From: Sulfurimonas sp.
GTDB taxonomy: Bacteria > Campylobacterota > Campylobacteria > Campylobacterales > Sulfurimonadaceae
Reading direction: 5' to 3'
Assembly: GCA_021648405.1 (NCBI GenBank)
Contig: JAKISX010000005.1
Location: 1-51,308, forward strand
DNA length: 51,308 nt
Numbering within the stretch: position 1 is the first letter of the stretch; each line of letters begins with the position of its first letter. Of this stretch, positions 8,325-17,617 are shown piece by piece. The position numbers were made by a program, and so were the translations under genes. Below the pieces are notes generated by a model. That model saw only the letters and a program-made list of their open reading frames with translations, searched no databases and was not told the DNA's origin.

Positions 8325-11156
8325 TTATTTTTTATGCAATTGTAATTCTATTTTTAAATACTCACCAGTATAAGAGCCTGTCTTCTCATAAGAAGATGCT
8401 AACTCTTCAGGTGGGCCTTCTGCGATGATGAGACCACCACCAGAACCACCCTCTGGACCCATATCTATAACCCAGTCTGCATTTTTAATCATATCTAGGT
8501 TATGCTCAATGATAAGTACACTGTTACCAAGCTCTACAAACTGATGAAGTACATTAGTAAGTCTATCAACATCTGCAAAATGTAGCCCCGTTGTTGGCTC
8601 ATCTAAGATATAAAGGGTTTTGCCTGTATCTTTTTTACTTAACTCTTTGCTTAGTTTAATCCTTTGTGCCTCTCCACCTGAGAGCGTAACTGCGTTTTGT
8701 CCAAGAGAGATATAACCCAATCCAACATCAACTAAAGTTTTCATTTTTAAGTTAATCTTTGGTATAGCTTTAAAAAACTCATATGCCTCATCAACGCTCA
8801 TATTTAAAACATCTGATATAGTTTTACCTTTATATAAAACCTCTAGCGTTTGTTGGTTATAGCGAGTCCCATTACATGAGTCACACTTCACCATGATGTC
8901 TGGCAAAAAGTGCATCTCTATTTTAATTTCACCCTCTCCCTGACACTTTTCACACCTACCACCTTTGACATTAAAGCTAAACCTAGAAGTGGTATATCCA
9001 CGGATTTGTGCCTCTTTTGTTTGAGAGAATAAATTTCTAATCTCATCCATTACACCCGTATAAGTTGCAGGATTACTTCTAGGAGTTCTTCCTATGGGAC
9101 TTTGATCAAGATATATAACCTTATCAACATGCTCTAGCCCTGTTATCTCAACACCAGCTACTTTGTTTACTTTTCTTGCATGGTTTAAAAGCTCCCTTGC
9201 AGTTGGAAGAAGTGTTTGAAGCATAAGTGAACTTTTTCCACTTCCACTAACTCCTGTAATACATACAAAGTTATTTAATGGAATTTTTGCGCTTAAATTT
9301 TCGATGTTGTTTATAGTTACATTTTTAATCTCTATATATTTTTCTTGAGGGCGTCTGTAAAAATACTCTATCTTTTTTCTTCCATAGAGATAATCAGCGG
9401 TAAGTGTTTTAGCTTTTTTGAGTTTTGCAAGTGTTCCTGCAAAAACCACTTCACCACCAAATTTCCCTGCTCCACTACCAATATCCACAATAAAATCTGC
9501 TGCTTCGATAGTCTCTTTATCATGCTCAACAACGATTACGCTATTGCCTTTTTCTTGTAAACTCCTTAGAGTTCTTATCAACTTCTTAGTATCTCTCTCA
9601 TGAAGACCAATACTAGGCTCATCTAAAACATATAAAACGCCAGTAAGTCCACTTCCTATTTGTGACGCTATACGGATTCTTTGTGCCTCTCCTCCACTTA
9701 TAGTTCTAGCATCGCGACCCAATGTGATATATCCAAGTCCAACATCAAACAAAAAGTATAGTCGCTCTCGTATCTCATTTAAAATAGGTTGGGCTACTTG
9801 GGTATTTTGAGAGTCAAGATATTTAAAATTCTCTTCATCTGCAAACCATTCATAAGTTTTTGCTATTGGCATATCTAAAAGTTCCGCTATCCCTTTTTGT
9901 CCAACTCTAACGGCTAAAGATTCTCTTTTTAATCTATGCGATTCACAAACATTACAAACTTTTTCACTCATATAATCAGCTAACTCTTTTTCATCTTTAA
10001 ACATATCGTAAGCGATTCTAATGATACCTGGAAATATTCTCTTTACTTTGTGATTCTTCCAAAGAAACTCTACTTCATCTATATTTCCATGCAGTATTGC
10101 TTTTTTTTGATACTCTGGTAGTTCTGAGTATGGGATAGTTATGTCTATATCATTATGGGCACAAAAACCCTTTAAAAATGTAAAGTAGTAGCCCTTGTTA
10201 AAGCCATACACAATCTTAACAGCACCCTTTTCTATAGATAAATCTATATCTATAATTTTATCTTGATCGAGTGCGTAACGAAGACCTAAGCCATCACACT
10301 CTTGACAAGCACCTTTTGGTGAATTAAACGAGAAAGAGAGAGGCTCTAGTGGATCAAAACTTATTTTACAATCAAAACAAGCATTATGTTCAGAATAGTG
10401 CATTTGATGTTGTTTTAAACCTAACTCTTTATGGTTTAGTATATCAATTTCGAGTTCACCATAACTCTCTTTTAAAGCTTTTTCAACATCTGCTGCTATT
10501 CTTTCTTTATTTTCTGGTTTTACTACAACTCTATCTATCACAACTTTTATGGTATGTTTTTTTGTTTTTGAGAGCTCTATCTCCTCATCAAGCCTAACCA
10601 TCACACCATCTATCATAGCTCTTACATAGCCCTTATGAACAAGGGACTCAAGCAAATCTGCATAAGAGCCCTTCTTCTCTCTTACAAGTGGAGCCAAAAG
10701 AACAAGTTTTGCATCTTGTGGAAGTTTATGAACTTCACCGATAATATCTGAAGCCGACATCTGTGAGATAACTTTTTTACATGCATGGCAATGTTGTACC
10801 CCAACTCTTGCATATAAAAGTCTAAAATAATCATATATCTCTGTAATAGTACCAACAGTTGAACGGGGATTTTTACTTGTTGTCTTTTGGTCTATGGCAA
10901 TAGCAGGTGTAAGTCCCTCTATTTTATCTACATCAGGTTTCCCAACACGATCAAGGAACTGCCTTGCATATGAACTTAGAGACTCCATATATCGTCTTTG
11001 TCCCTCTGCATAAAGAGTATCAAATGCTAAGGTTGACTTTCCACTTCCACTAATCCCAGTCATTACAACTAACTTGTTTTTTGGGATAGTTAAATTTATA
11101 TTTTTTAAATTATTTTCACGCGCACCAGTTATAACTATGCTATCTTTTTTAAACAT
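8325..11156 (-). CDS. uvrA: Excinuclease ABC subunit A
   Basis: DNA damage sensor of nucleotide excision repair, working as a dimer with UvrB. Two ABC ATPase modules are visible: the first Walker A is GISGSGKSTLAF near residue 35 and the second GVSGSGKSSLML in the C-terminal half, with signatures ISGGEAQRIRIA and LSGGEAQRIKLS. Zinc-binding cysteine pairs occur as CHAC, CFDC...CQEC and CEKC...CDSC. The length of 943 residues is typical. It overlaps the upstream TSUP gene by 8 bases, so it may be co-transcribed with it. Confidence 0.97.
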   Translation of the reverse strand: MFKKDSIVITGARENNLKNINLTIPKNKLVVMTGISGSGKSTLAFDTLYAEGQRRYMESLSSYARQFLDRVGKPDVDKIEGLTPAIAIDQKTTSKNPRSTVGTITEIYDYFRLLYARVGVQHCHACKKVISQMSASDIIGEVHKLPQDAKLVLLAPLVREKKGSYADLLESLVHKGYVRAMIDGVMVRLDEEIELSKTKKHTIKVVIDRVVVKPENKERIAADVEKALKESYGELEIDILNHKELGLKQHQMHYSEHNACFDCKISFDPLEPLSFSFNSPKGACQECDGLGLRYALDQDKIIDIDLSIEKGAVKIVYGFNKGYYFTFLKGFCAHNDIDITIPYSELPEYQKKAILHGNIDEVEFLWKNHKVKRIFPGIIRIAYDMFKDEKELADYMSEKVCNVCESHRLKRESLAVRVGQKGIAELLDMPIAKTYEWFADEENFKYLDSQNTQVAQPILNEIRERLYFLFDVGLGYITLGRDARTISGGEAQRIRIASQIGSGLTGVLYVLDEPSIGLHERDTKKLIRTLRSLQEKGNSVIVVEHDKETIEAADFIVDIGSGAGKFGGEVVFAGTLAKLKKAKTLTADYLYGRKKIEYFYRRPQEKYIEIKNVTINNIENLSAKIPLNNFVCITGVSGSGKSSLMLQTLLPTARELLNHARKVNKVAGVEITGLEHVDKVIYLDQSPIGRTPRSNPATYTGVMDEIRNLFSQTKEAQIRGYTTSRFSFNVKGGRCEKCQGEGEIKIEMHFLPDIMVKCDSCNGTRYNQQTLEVLYKGKTISDVLNMSVDEAYEFFKAIPKINLKMKTLVDVGLGYISLGQNAVTLSGGEAQRIKLSKELSKKDTGKTLYILDEPTTGLHFADVDRLTNVLHQFVELGNSVLIIEHNLDMIKNADWVIDMGPEGGSGGGLIIAEGPPEELASSYEKTGSYTGEYLKIELQLHKK

Positions 11157-11889
11157 TAATAAAAATCCTATATATTAAATATGTAACTATTAGCATGTAA
11201 AAACTAACTAATAGTTTTTTTTGAAAAACATTATCTATTTTATCTTTTAAATTAATTCCAATATATACACCAATCAATGATGCTAATCCAATTATAATAC
11301 CACTCTCAAAATTAATATCACTACTAATAGAGTGTGAAATCATCCCCGAAACTGAAGAGAAAACTACAAAAAACAAACCAGCCGAAGTAGCTTTTTTTGG
11401 CGATACATCTAAAAATCCAATTAAAATTGGTATGAGTAAAAGCCCTCCACCAACACCAATAGTCATACTTATTGCACCAATAACTAAACCAATTAAAAAA
11501 AGAACAATCTTATTTGCATCTTGAGGTTTTGTACATTTTTGAGTTTTAAAAAACATTTTTATTATTGCAAAAACAATAAATATTAAAAAAATAATCTCTA
11601 AAGTTTTATCATTAAAACTTGAAGTTATAAAACCACTGAAAAATGCACCGCTAAAGCCACCAATACAGATGATAGAAACCATCGGTATATCTAACGTTCC
11701 TTTTTTAGCATTTAAATAACTACCATAAATAGAACTAAAAACCATCTGCAACACAGATATACCTATAGCTTCTTTAGTTGCATAACCTAAAAATAACAGC
11801 ATTGGGATTAAAATAGCTCCACCACCAATACCTAAAAAACCAGATACTACACCAACTCCAGCACCAAGGACTATAAGTTCAACCATCAT
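11149..11889 (-). CDS. TSUP family (TauE/SafE) membrane permease
   Basis: Inner-membrane protein with about eight hydrophobic segments and the two family repeats: GFLGIGGGAILIPMLL near the N-terminus and TIGVGGGLLLIPILIG in the second half. TSUP proteins export or import sulfite, sulfoacetate or other organosulfur anions; the substrate here is unknown. The ORF track starts 10 codons earlier at a GTG (11919), but that stretch contains a TATAAT sequence, so I prefer the ATG at 11889 (or 11886). It overlaps uvrA by 8 bases. Confidence 0.85.
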   Translation of the reverse strand: MMVELIVLGAGVGVVSGFLGIGGGAILIPMLLFLGYATKEAIGISVLQMVFSSIYGSYLNAKKGTLDIPMVSIICIGGFSGAFFSGFITSSFNDKTLEIIFLIFIVFAIIKMFFKTQKCTKPQDANKIVLFLIGLVIGAISMTIGVGGGLLLIPILIGFLDVSPKKATSAGLFFVVFSSVSGMISHSISSDINFESGIIIGLASLIGVYIGINLKDKIDNVFQKKLLVSFYMLIVTYLIYRIFINV

Positions 11890-11910
11890 TAAGCCTAAAA
11901 CTTTTATCGA

Positions 11911-11916
11911 ATTATA
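11911..11916 (-). promoter_or_regulatory. Predicted -10 box for TSUP permease and uvrA
   Basis: Minus-strand TATAAT in GTGTATAATTCG. It overlaps the GTG start in the ORF track and lies 21 bases before the ATG at 11889, which argues for the ATG start. Confidence 0.45.
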
Positions 11917-11981
11917 CACAATACCTGCTTTAGGATAGTTTTATTTATTAGTGTTTTATATATATTTGTGCTTTAATAAAG

Positions 11982-11987
11982 TATAAT
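11982..11987 (+). promoter_or_regulatory. Predicted -10 box for the cheX-like/fliN/fliO operon
   Basis: TATAAT in AAGTATAATAAA, 24 bases before the first gene. The divergent TSUP promoter lies about 70 bases away. No sigma-54 or sigma-28 motif is visible, so this flagellar operon appears to use the housekeeping sigma factor. Confidence 0.5.
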
Positions 11988-12011
11988 AAATTCATACAAG
12001 AAAGGATAAAG

Positions 12012-12440
12012 ATGATAAGTACAATAATTCAAGCTGCTGAGAATTTTTGCGTACACCAAATTAGACAACCTCATAGTACGCATAATGATATAAATGAAGC
12101 TAGAACACTTATTGCTTACATAGATATAAATACACTTAACAGTGAAAAATATAGAATTTATCTATCTGCGGATGTAGGGTTTATTCAAAGAATATCTTTT
12201 ATATTTTTAGAAGAGGAGCAAAGTGATGAAGAAACGCTTATTGATATGCTTTTAGAAACTGTAAATCTAATTGTTGGAAGCGCTAAAGTTTTGGCGGAAA
12301 ACTCCGATAATCCTTATACTATTGCCACTCCAAATTTTGAAAAAAATGGTGTGTTTGATTTGGAGTATGATGAGGTTAAAACTGTACAAATACAAGATGA
12401 TAAATTATCTATCGCCATTAGGAATATAACTCAAAAATGA
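12012..12440 (+). CDS. CheX/CheC-like chemotaxis phosphatase-fold protein
   Basis: A 142-residue protein with a central helix LLETVNLIVGSAKVLA containing the E-x-x-N-x-x-x-G pattern typical of CheX/CheC/FliY CheY-P phosphatases. That pattern is the main evidence; overall similarity was not tested. It opens an operon and overlaps fliN by 4 bases (ATGA), which supports a role at the flagellar switch or in chemotaxis adaptation. A second, longer CheX-type protein occurs at 39240-40634. Ribosome binding site AAAGGAT is good. Alternative: a non-catalytic structural relative. Confidence 0.6.
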   Translation: MISTIIQAAENFCVHQIRQPHSTHNDINEARTLIAYIDINTLNSEKYRIYLSADVGFIQRISFIFLEEEQSDEETLIDMLLETVNLIVGSAKVLAENSDNPYTIATPNFEKNGVFDLEYDEVKTVQIQDDKLSIAIRNITQK

Positions 12441-12766
12441 GAACAAAACACTATAATGAAAAAACAAAACCTTATGATGAAGATGAATTATCATGGATGA
12501 ACTATTCTGGTCTTTTAGATATGGAGGTTGAATTTGTTTCTGATTTAGGTGAAACAGAACAAACTGTAGCTGAGATTTTAGATCTTAAAAAAGGATCTAT
12601 TATAGACCTTGAAAAACCTGCTGGTGAATCTGTAGAAGCATATGTAAATGGTCGTATTCTTGGCAAAGGTGAAGTTATGGTTTATGAAAAAAATCTTGCT
12701 ATTCGTATAAATGAAATTCTTGATTCTAGTGCTGTACTATATCATCTATCTAAAGAGCGCTTATGA
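12437..12766 (+). CDS. fliN: Flagellar motor switch protein FliN
   Basis: SpoA (surface presentation of antigens) domain protein forming the C-ring base of the flagellar motor. The region from LLDMEVEFVSDLGETEQTV through LKKGSIIDLEKPAGESVEAYVNG to LGKGEVMVYEKNLAIRI is the whole FliN domain in order. At 109 residues it is a FliN rather than FliM or FliY. Overlaps of 4 bases with both neighbours make the three genes one translational unit. Confidence 0.92.
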   Translation: MRTKHYNEKTKPYDEDELSWMNYSGLLDMEVEFVSDLGETEQTVAEILDLKKGSIIDLEKPAGESVEAYVNGRILGKGEVMVYEKNLAIRINEILDSSAVLYHLSKERL

Positions 12767-13680
12767 TTAAACTCTTTTTACTTTTTTTATTACCTTTAAC
12801 TCTATTTGGTTCAAAAATTTTAAGCTACAATGTTTATGATAGGACTGATAGAGTTGATATTATGATTACTTTTGACACACCATATACTGGTAAAATTAAA
12901 AAAAGTACTGCAGAATCAAAAATCATAATTAAGCTTCAAGATACATCTATTGAATCTTCAAAATTAAAACAAATATCTTCTAAATATCTTAATATTTTAT
13001 CTATCACTCCTATGTCAAACTATGTTAAAATTGTAGCCTCTGTTCCATCCAATGTTGTTTTAAGAGCTTCAAAAACTGCCGATGCATATGGGTTAAGACT
13101 TAGATTTCAAGACAAGGCTGTAGGTACTAAAAACAAAACTGCGCAAATACAACAAACAAATAAAGAATTTTTATCAACACTTCCAACTAAAAAAGATGAA
13201 ACAGTAACTGATCGCTATATTATTGTTGTCTCATTATTAATAGCAGGAATAATAATATTATTTGTTATTAGAAAAAAGGTAACACCTGTACATCTTTTAA
13301 AAAATAAAACTACTCCAACAAAAGAAAAATCTTGGTTGTTTAATCAAACAAATACTAACAAACAAACCCCCACTAAAGAGCCAAGTGAGGACAGTAGTGT
13401 ATCGATTAGATTTCAAAAAGATATAGATGAAAAAAACAGTGTAGTTATGCTTGATTTTATGGATCAAAGCTATCTTGTGCTAATGGGAACATCAAATATA
13501 CTACTTGATAAATTTAATGATAATAAACCAATTACACAAGGCGATTTTGAGAGCATACTTCAAGATAAACATCAAATACTAGAAGAGTTTTTATCAAAAA
13601 AAGAACAATCACATCCTACTAAAGAGCAACAGGTAAAGTCATACTCTCAAAAAGCATCAACTATATCTTATGATACTTAA
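12763..13680 (+). CDS. fliO: FliO-like flagellar export protein with large periplasmic domain
   Basis: A 305-residue protein: signal or anchor sequence (LFLLFLLPLTLFG), a periplasmic beta-rich AMIN-like region (about 20-120), one membrane segment (YIIVVSLLIAGIIILFVI, about 149-168) and a cytoplasmic tail in which NSVVMLDFMDQSYLVLMG resembles the FliO core. FliO helps assemble the FliP/Q/R export gate. Helicobacter and Campylobacter FliO proteins are known to carry an extra N-terminal periplasmic domain and to neighbour fliN, which fits. It is coupled to fliN by a 4-base overlap, and its stop overlaps that of the convergent next gene. Confidence 0.7.
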   Translation: MIKLFLLFLLPLTLFGSKILSYNVYDRTDRVDIMITFDTPYTGKIKKSTAESKIIIKLQDTSIESSKLKQISSKYLNILSITPMSNYVKIVASVPSNVVLRASKTADAYGLRLRFQDKAVGTKNKTAQIQQTNKEFLSTLPTKKDETVTDRYIIVVSLLIAGIIILFVIRKKVTPVHLLKNKTTPTKEKSWLFNQTNTNKQTPTKEPSEDSSVSIRFQKDIDEKNSVVMLDFMDQSYLVLMGTSNILLDKFNDNKPITQGDFESILQDKHQILEEFLSKKEQSHPTKEQQVKSYSQKASTISYDT

Positions 13681-14816
13681 GAAATATCTCTTAGGTATCT
13701 CTCTTTCAATAACTTCTTAATTATCTTTATTTGATTACACTTAAGCTCATAAGACTCATCCATCATCTTACTTGAATGATAAACTTCAGTTACAGTAATT
13801 CCAAAAGGATCTTTTTTCTCTTTAATTTGTTTGTTATCATCATTAAAAGAGTAAAGATAAAGATTTTTCCGAGTATGTTGAATATAATATGTTAATACTA
13901 TCTCATCTGTATGTTTTTTTTCAATTGCAAGAACTACTCTTTGGTTTTCTTTGTAGTTATCATCAAGTGTTAATATTTTTCTAGCTTCTTCTACACACAT
14001 AAATCCTATATAAAATTTATTATATAATCCATGATATCTTTGTGTATTTTCAGTCATCAAAAAGCCCATATCTAACACATGTTTTTTATGTAAACGCAAA
14101 GTTTTTGTAAGCCAGCTCATTGTATTGTAATATCTAAAATAATGTAACTTAAGAGTATTTGCTTCAATCATTTTTTTAGATTTAGATTTTTGCTTTGGTG
14201 CTATCTCTTTAATGCTTGGATTTTTAATATACTCCAAAACATTTGATGATGAATACTCTTTTGTAAACCAAACTGTACAATAAGATGGAAACTGTTTAAA
14301 ACCCGTAGCCCCATCATTTAATATAATAAGTGCTTTTATCTCATAATTTGGAAATATTATCTCTAGTAGTGCTTTTTTCTTTCTAAGCCTTTTTCTAAGT
14401 TTTAATACATTTTTCACAAGTGTCATTTCTACAAAAAACAGCTCATTATTACGAGTAATAAACATAGCATCAAATTCACTTATTTCACGACTTTTTGTAC
14501 GATAAACAATTTGTTGTTTTTCGCTAATGGAGAGTGTGTTTGGAAAAGATTTATCTTTATTTTGATGAAATCCTTTTAATATAAACTTTTGTATTTCATC
14601 ATTTTCTTCAGCATATTTAATAAGTTTTTCATAAAGAAAATTTTCATAAACTTCACCCTCAAAAGAACGATATGAACTTAAATATTGTGGGTCATCTTCT
14701 TCTATACCTTTAGCGATTAAAGATAAAAGATGTTTTACATTATATTCATAGTGTAGTAAATTATCAGATATATTGCTTTCATCTAAATTTCTAATATCTT
14801 GGCTTATTTCTAGCAT
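13677..14816 (-). CDS. Conserved hypothetical protein with PD-(D/E)XK nuclease-like features
   Basis: I do not recognise this 379-residue protein. No signal peptide or membrane segment is visible. Residues 108-140 read as two beta strands, EFDAMFI and LFFVEMTLVK, spaced like the D...E-x-K core of PD-(D/E)XK nucleases (D116, E130), after an N-terminal helix with EGEVYENFLYEKL. The usual lysine two residues after the glutamate is a threonine, so it may be a degraded or alternative active site. The rest is rich in lysine and tyrosine. It follows dus with a 1-base overlap, so it is part of that leftward operon. Function unknown. Confidence 0.65.
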   Translation of the reverse strand: MLEISQDIRNLDESNISDNLLHYEYNVKHLLSLIAKGIEEDDPQYLSSYRSFEGEVYENFLYEKLIKYAEENDEIQKFILKGFHQNKDKSFPNTLSISEKQQIVYRTKSREISEFDAMFITRNNELFFVEMTLVKNVLKLRKRLRKKKALLEIIFPNYEIKALIILNDGATGFKQFPSYCTVWFTKEYSSSNVLEYIKNPSIKEIAPKQKSKSKKMIEANTLKLHYFRYYNTMSWLTKTLRLHKKHVLDMGFLMTENTQRYHGLYNKFYIGFMCVEEARKILTLDDNYKENQRVVLAIEKKHTDEIVLTYYIQHTRKNLYLYSFNDDNKQIKEKKDPFGITVTEVYHSSKMMDESYELKCNQIKIIKKLLKERYLRDIS

Positions 14817-15754
14817 TAAGCCATCTCGCTTTTTTTAAAAAAATCATCAATAATATCGCGATATTCTTTTATATCACTTACATGATTTACTAAGTCTCTA
14901 AGAGCTGAAGCACCACAGTAACCTTTAGAGTATGTGTGTGTATGTTTTCTAAACATAACTACACCATGAGATCCATAAAAATCTACCATCTTATCAAAAT
15001 GTTCTAGAATTATTTTATGTTTAAGTGAAGATGATATATCTGGTGAGCCCGTTTTAAGTTGATGAAATACCCAAGGGGCACCAACAGCACCACGACCAAT
15101 CATTACACCATTAGTACCAGTATGTTCTAGTACCCACTTAGCTTTCTCATAAGAATCTATATCCCCATTTGCTATAACAGGGATAGATACAGCTTTTTTA
15201 ATCTCTGCTATTGCATCATAATCAACTGCTTCTTTAAATTTTCCAGCCCTAGTCCTACCATGGACAGCTAAAAAATCAGCCCCACTATCTTCAACCATTT
15301 TGGCTATATCGATGTGGTTTTTCTTCTGGAAACCAAGTCTAATTTTAACACTTGTTTGTTTTTTATTTGATGTTTCTTTTATAGTTTTAATAAGTGAACC
15401 CATAAGACGAAGATTTAAAAGTAAAGAGCTTCCACTTCCATGTCCTACAACTTTTGGAACTGGACAACCACAGTTTAAATCTATAATATCAATACCGTCA
15501 TGGGTATTTAATATCTCTACAGCATCACGAACTACATCTACATTCGATCCTGATATTTGAACAGAATAAGGGTCCTCTAGAGGAGATTTCTCTAACATGT
15601 GTAAGGTTTTTTTAGAGTTATTTGCAAGAGCGTTAGAGCTTAACATCTCACTTACAGTAAGATCAGCTCCAAATTTTTTAACGATACTTCTAAATGGTAG
15701 GTCTGTAAATCCAGCGAGTGGTGCTAATATATATACAGGCTTATCAAATCTCAT
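14816..15754 (-). CDS. dus: tRNA-dihydrouridine synthase
   Basis: FMN-dependent enzyme reducing uridine to dihydrouridine in tRNA D-loops. Seen are the N-terminal LAPLAGFTDLPFR, the active-site stretch LNCGCPVPKV with the proton-donor cysteine, VKIRLG, the VHGRTR phosphate/FMN motif, IANGDI and GVMIGRGA. At 312 residues it fits the DusB-like group. It is 6 bases from the membrane-protein gene upstream. Confidence 0.92.
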   Translation of the reverse strand: MRFDKPVYILAPLAGFTDLPFRSIVKKFGADLTVSEMLSSNALANNSKKTLHMLEKSPLEDPYSVQISGSNVDVVRDAVEILNTHDGIDIIDLNCGCPVPKVVGHGSGSSLLLNLRLMGSLIKTIKETSNKKQTSVKIRLGFQKKNHIDIAKMVEDSGADFLAVHGRTRAGKFKEAVDYDAIAEIKKAVSIPVIANGDIDSYEKAKWVLEHTGTNGVMIGRGAVGAPWVFHQLKTGSPDISSSLKHKIILEHFDKMVDFYGSHGVVMFRKHTHTYSKGYCGASALRDLVNHVSDIKEYRDIIDDFFKKSEMA

Positions 15755-15760
15755 CTAATA

Positions 15761-16777
15761 TTATACAAATAAATCTATGCTAAAATTTTTACCACACTCT
15801 TTAAGTGCGCGATAAGATTTAAAATTTAAAAATTCATCTTCTGATGTATTATTTAGTAACTCATCTGCAGGAGCTAGCATCTCTAAATCAAAAAGAGTAT
15901 ATAAGTAAGCTCCAATTATCTCTTCGGAATTTTCACTTAAGCTCTCAAATAATTTCATTCTTTGTTCTGGAATCATGTTTAAAGATACTGCTCTTGATAT
16001 AGCAATATAATCATCTCCATCTAATTCTAATTGTGAAAATAAAGATATCAGCTCATCATTTATTATCTCTAAAGTATTTTCATCTGCATTAATTCTAGAT
16101 AATATAATATACAAAGCTTCTTTTGATAAATTTTCTTTGTACTTTTCAATAGCATAAAATGGTGATTCTTTTACAAAATCAACATACACTTCTTCTAGCA
16201 AATCTTTAGTATATTTATCACTTGCATTTAATATGTTCTCAGCTGATAACTCACCATTTTTGTACATATTTCTTAGGTTAATGATTGTAAGTTGATTTGA
16301 ATAAGCTAGTGAATATTTTTTTAAATCTACTACATTTCCATTTTTTAATTCTTCAATTATCTCTAAAATTTTATTAATTTTTTCATTTGAAGTATCAGGC
16401 TTCAGACCAACACCAGCCATTAAATTTGAGTTATCAATAACTGCACCTAATAGTTTGTATCTATCAGTTTTATAAACATGAGAACGCTTTTGCTTACCTA
16501 AATATGCATCTACAATTGAATCAATAAATTTTTCGTAATCTTTATCATATTTTCTGTGACCTAACCCATTTAATAAAGAATAAAATGCCATATGCAATAG
16601 ACTAGCTATATATAAAATTAATAATGGTACTGTGATTAATATTGCAATTGAAATAGATGGTAATTGTACTCCAAATAAGTTTACTGCATAACTATCTTGT
16701 GTTACAAATGCGTAAACATACCATCCAACTATAACTATTAATAAAAATGATGCTGTTGTATATCTTTTTAAGTACAT
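15761..16777 (-). CDS. Hypothetical membrane protein with large cytoplasmic domain
   Basis: The 338-residue product has two N-terminal membrane segments (about residues 9-27, SFLLIVIVGWYVYAFV, and 42-68, SISIAILITVPLLILYI). A long acidic, helical, soluble part follows with alternating leucine-rich helices that may be a repeat or TPR-like scaffold. I find no catalytic motif. It lies between dksA-like and dus genes, with 8- and 6-base gaps, so it belongs to the same operon. Function unknown. Confidence 0.7.
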   Translation of the reverse strand: MYLKRYTTASFLLIVIVGWYVYAFVTQDSYAVNLFGVQLPSISIAILITVPLLILYIASLLHMAFYSLLNGLGHRKYDKDYEKFIDSIVDAYLGKQKRSHVYKTDRYKLLGAVIDNSNLMAGVGLKPDTSNEKINKILEIIEELKNGNVVDLKKYSLAYSNQLTIINLRNMYKNGELSAENILNASDKYTKDLLEEVYVDFVKESPFYAIEKYKENLSKEALYIILSRINADENTLEIINDELISLFSQLELDGDDYIAISRAVSLNMIPEQRMKLFESLSENSEEIIGAYLYTLFDLEMLAPADELLNNTSEDEFLNFKSYRALKECGKNFSIDLFV

Positions 16778-16785
16778 ATTTGCCC

Positions 16786-17136
16786 TTAACTTGATTTTTC
16801 TACTATCTCTCTACAATCGATACAGTATATTGCGTGTGGCTTTACTTTTAAGCGTTGAAAACCTATTGGATCTTCACACATTTCGCAAATTCCGTATTCC
16901 TTACTTGATATTTTAGCTAATGTTACATTAATCTCTTGTAATTCTCTATTTTGCTGAGATACAATCGCACTCTCTATCATAGAACTATTGCTGTTTGAAG
17001 CATGGTCTGCCTCATCATTTAATTCTTGTCCGCTCAATTGATTAAGTTCAGCATTTACATCATCTATATTTTTATTTATCTGCTCTTTACGACTTTTTAA
17101 AATCTCTTTAAAATATTCAAATTCACTATCTTGCAA
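16786..17136 (-). CDS. dksA: DksA/TraR-family zinc-finger RNA polymerase regulator
   Basis: 116 residues: an N-terminal coiled-coil (residues 1-75) and a C-terminal four-cysteine zinc finger CEMCEDPIG...CIDC, the DksA/TraR signature. DksA-type proteins enter the secondary channel of RNA polymerase and, with ppGpp, retune rRNA and amino-acid promoters. It is shorter than E. coli DksA (151), as is common in Campylobacterota. The coiled-coil tip region reads NDEADHASN; the D-x-x-D-x-A pattern of DksA is preserved as DEADHA. Good ribosome binding site (AAGGATTACAG) upstream. Confidence 0.88.
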   Translation of the reverse strand: MQDSEFEYFKEILKSRKEQINKNIDDVNAELNQLSGQELNDEADHASNSNSSMIESAIVSQQNRELQEINVTLAKISSKEYGICEMCEDPIGFQRLKVKPHAIYCIDCREIVEKSS

Positions 17137-17158
17137 ACTGTAATCCTTGTCTTAACTT

Positions 17159-17617
17159 TCATTTATGATATGGATGGTTACTTAAAATTGAAAAACCTCT
17201 ATATATTTGTTCTAAAAGCACAGCTTTAACAATTTTATGACTCATAGTTATTTTTCCTAAGCTAATAACTTTGTCACTTTTATTTAAAAAAGCCTCTTCA
17301 AAACCATAAGCTCCACCAATGAAAAATTTAATCGCAAGTTTATCATTTAATAGCTTACTAAATTCATAAGAATCAATTATTTTTCCATCTGGATGTAAAG
17401 TAATACTATAACCATTGCTAATATAAGGATTTAATACCTTAGTATATGCCTCTTGTGAGGCTTTTTGGGAGATAGTGTGTGCTTTTGTTACATCTTTATT
17501 AAAAATTACAATATCTTGCACTTTAGCAAAACGACTTATCATTTTTGTAAACTCTTTACATAATGGATCATAAGTTGAACGTTCATTTTTAGCTATAGAG
17601 ATAATATCTATCTTCAC
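17159..17617 (-). CDS. rlmH: 23S rRNA (pseudouridine1915-N3)-methyltransferase
   Basis: SPOUT methyltransferase that modifies helix 69 of 23S rRNA on assembled 70S ribosomes. The C-terminal knot is clear: FFIGGAYGF, then [26 protein letters not shown] and the terminal HPYHK, all diagnostic. The length of 152 is normal. It overlaps the thiE-like gene by 4 bases. Confidence 0.95.
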   Translation of the reverse strand: MKIDIISIAKNERSTYDPLCKEFTKMISRFAKVQDIVIFNKDVTKAHTISQKASQEAYTKVLNPYISNGYSITLHPDGKIIDSYEFSKLLNDKLAIKFFIGGAYGFEEAFLNKSDKVISLGKITMSHKIVKAVLLEQIYRGFSILSNHPYHK

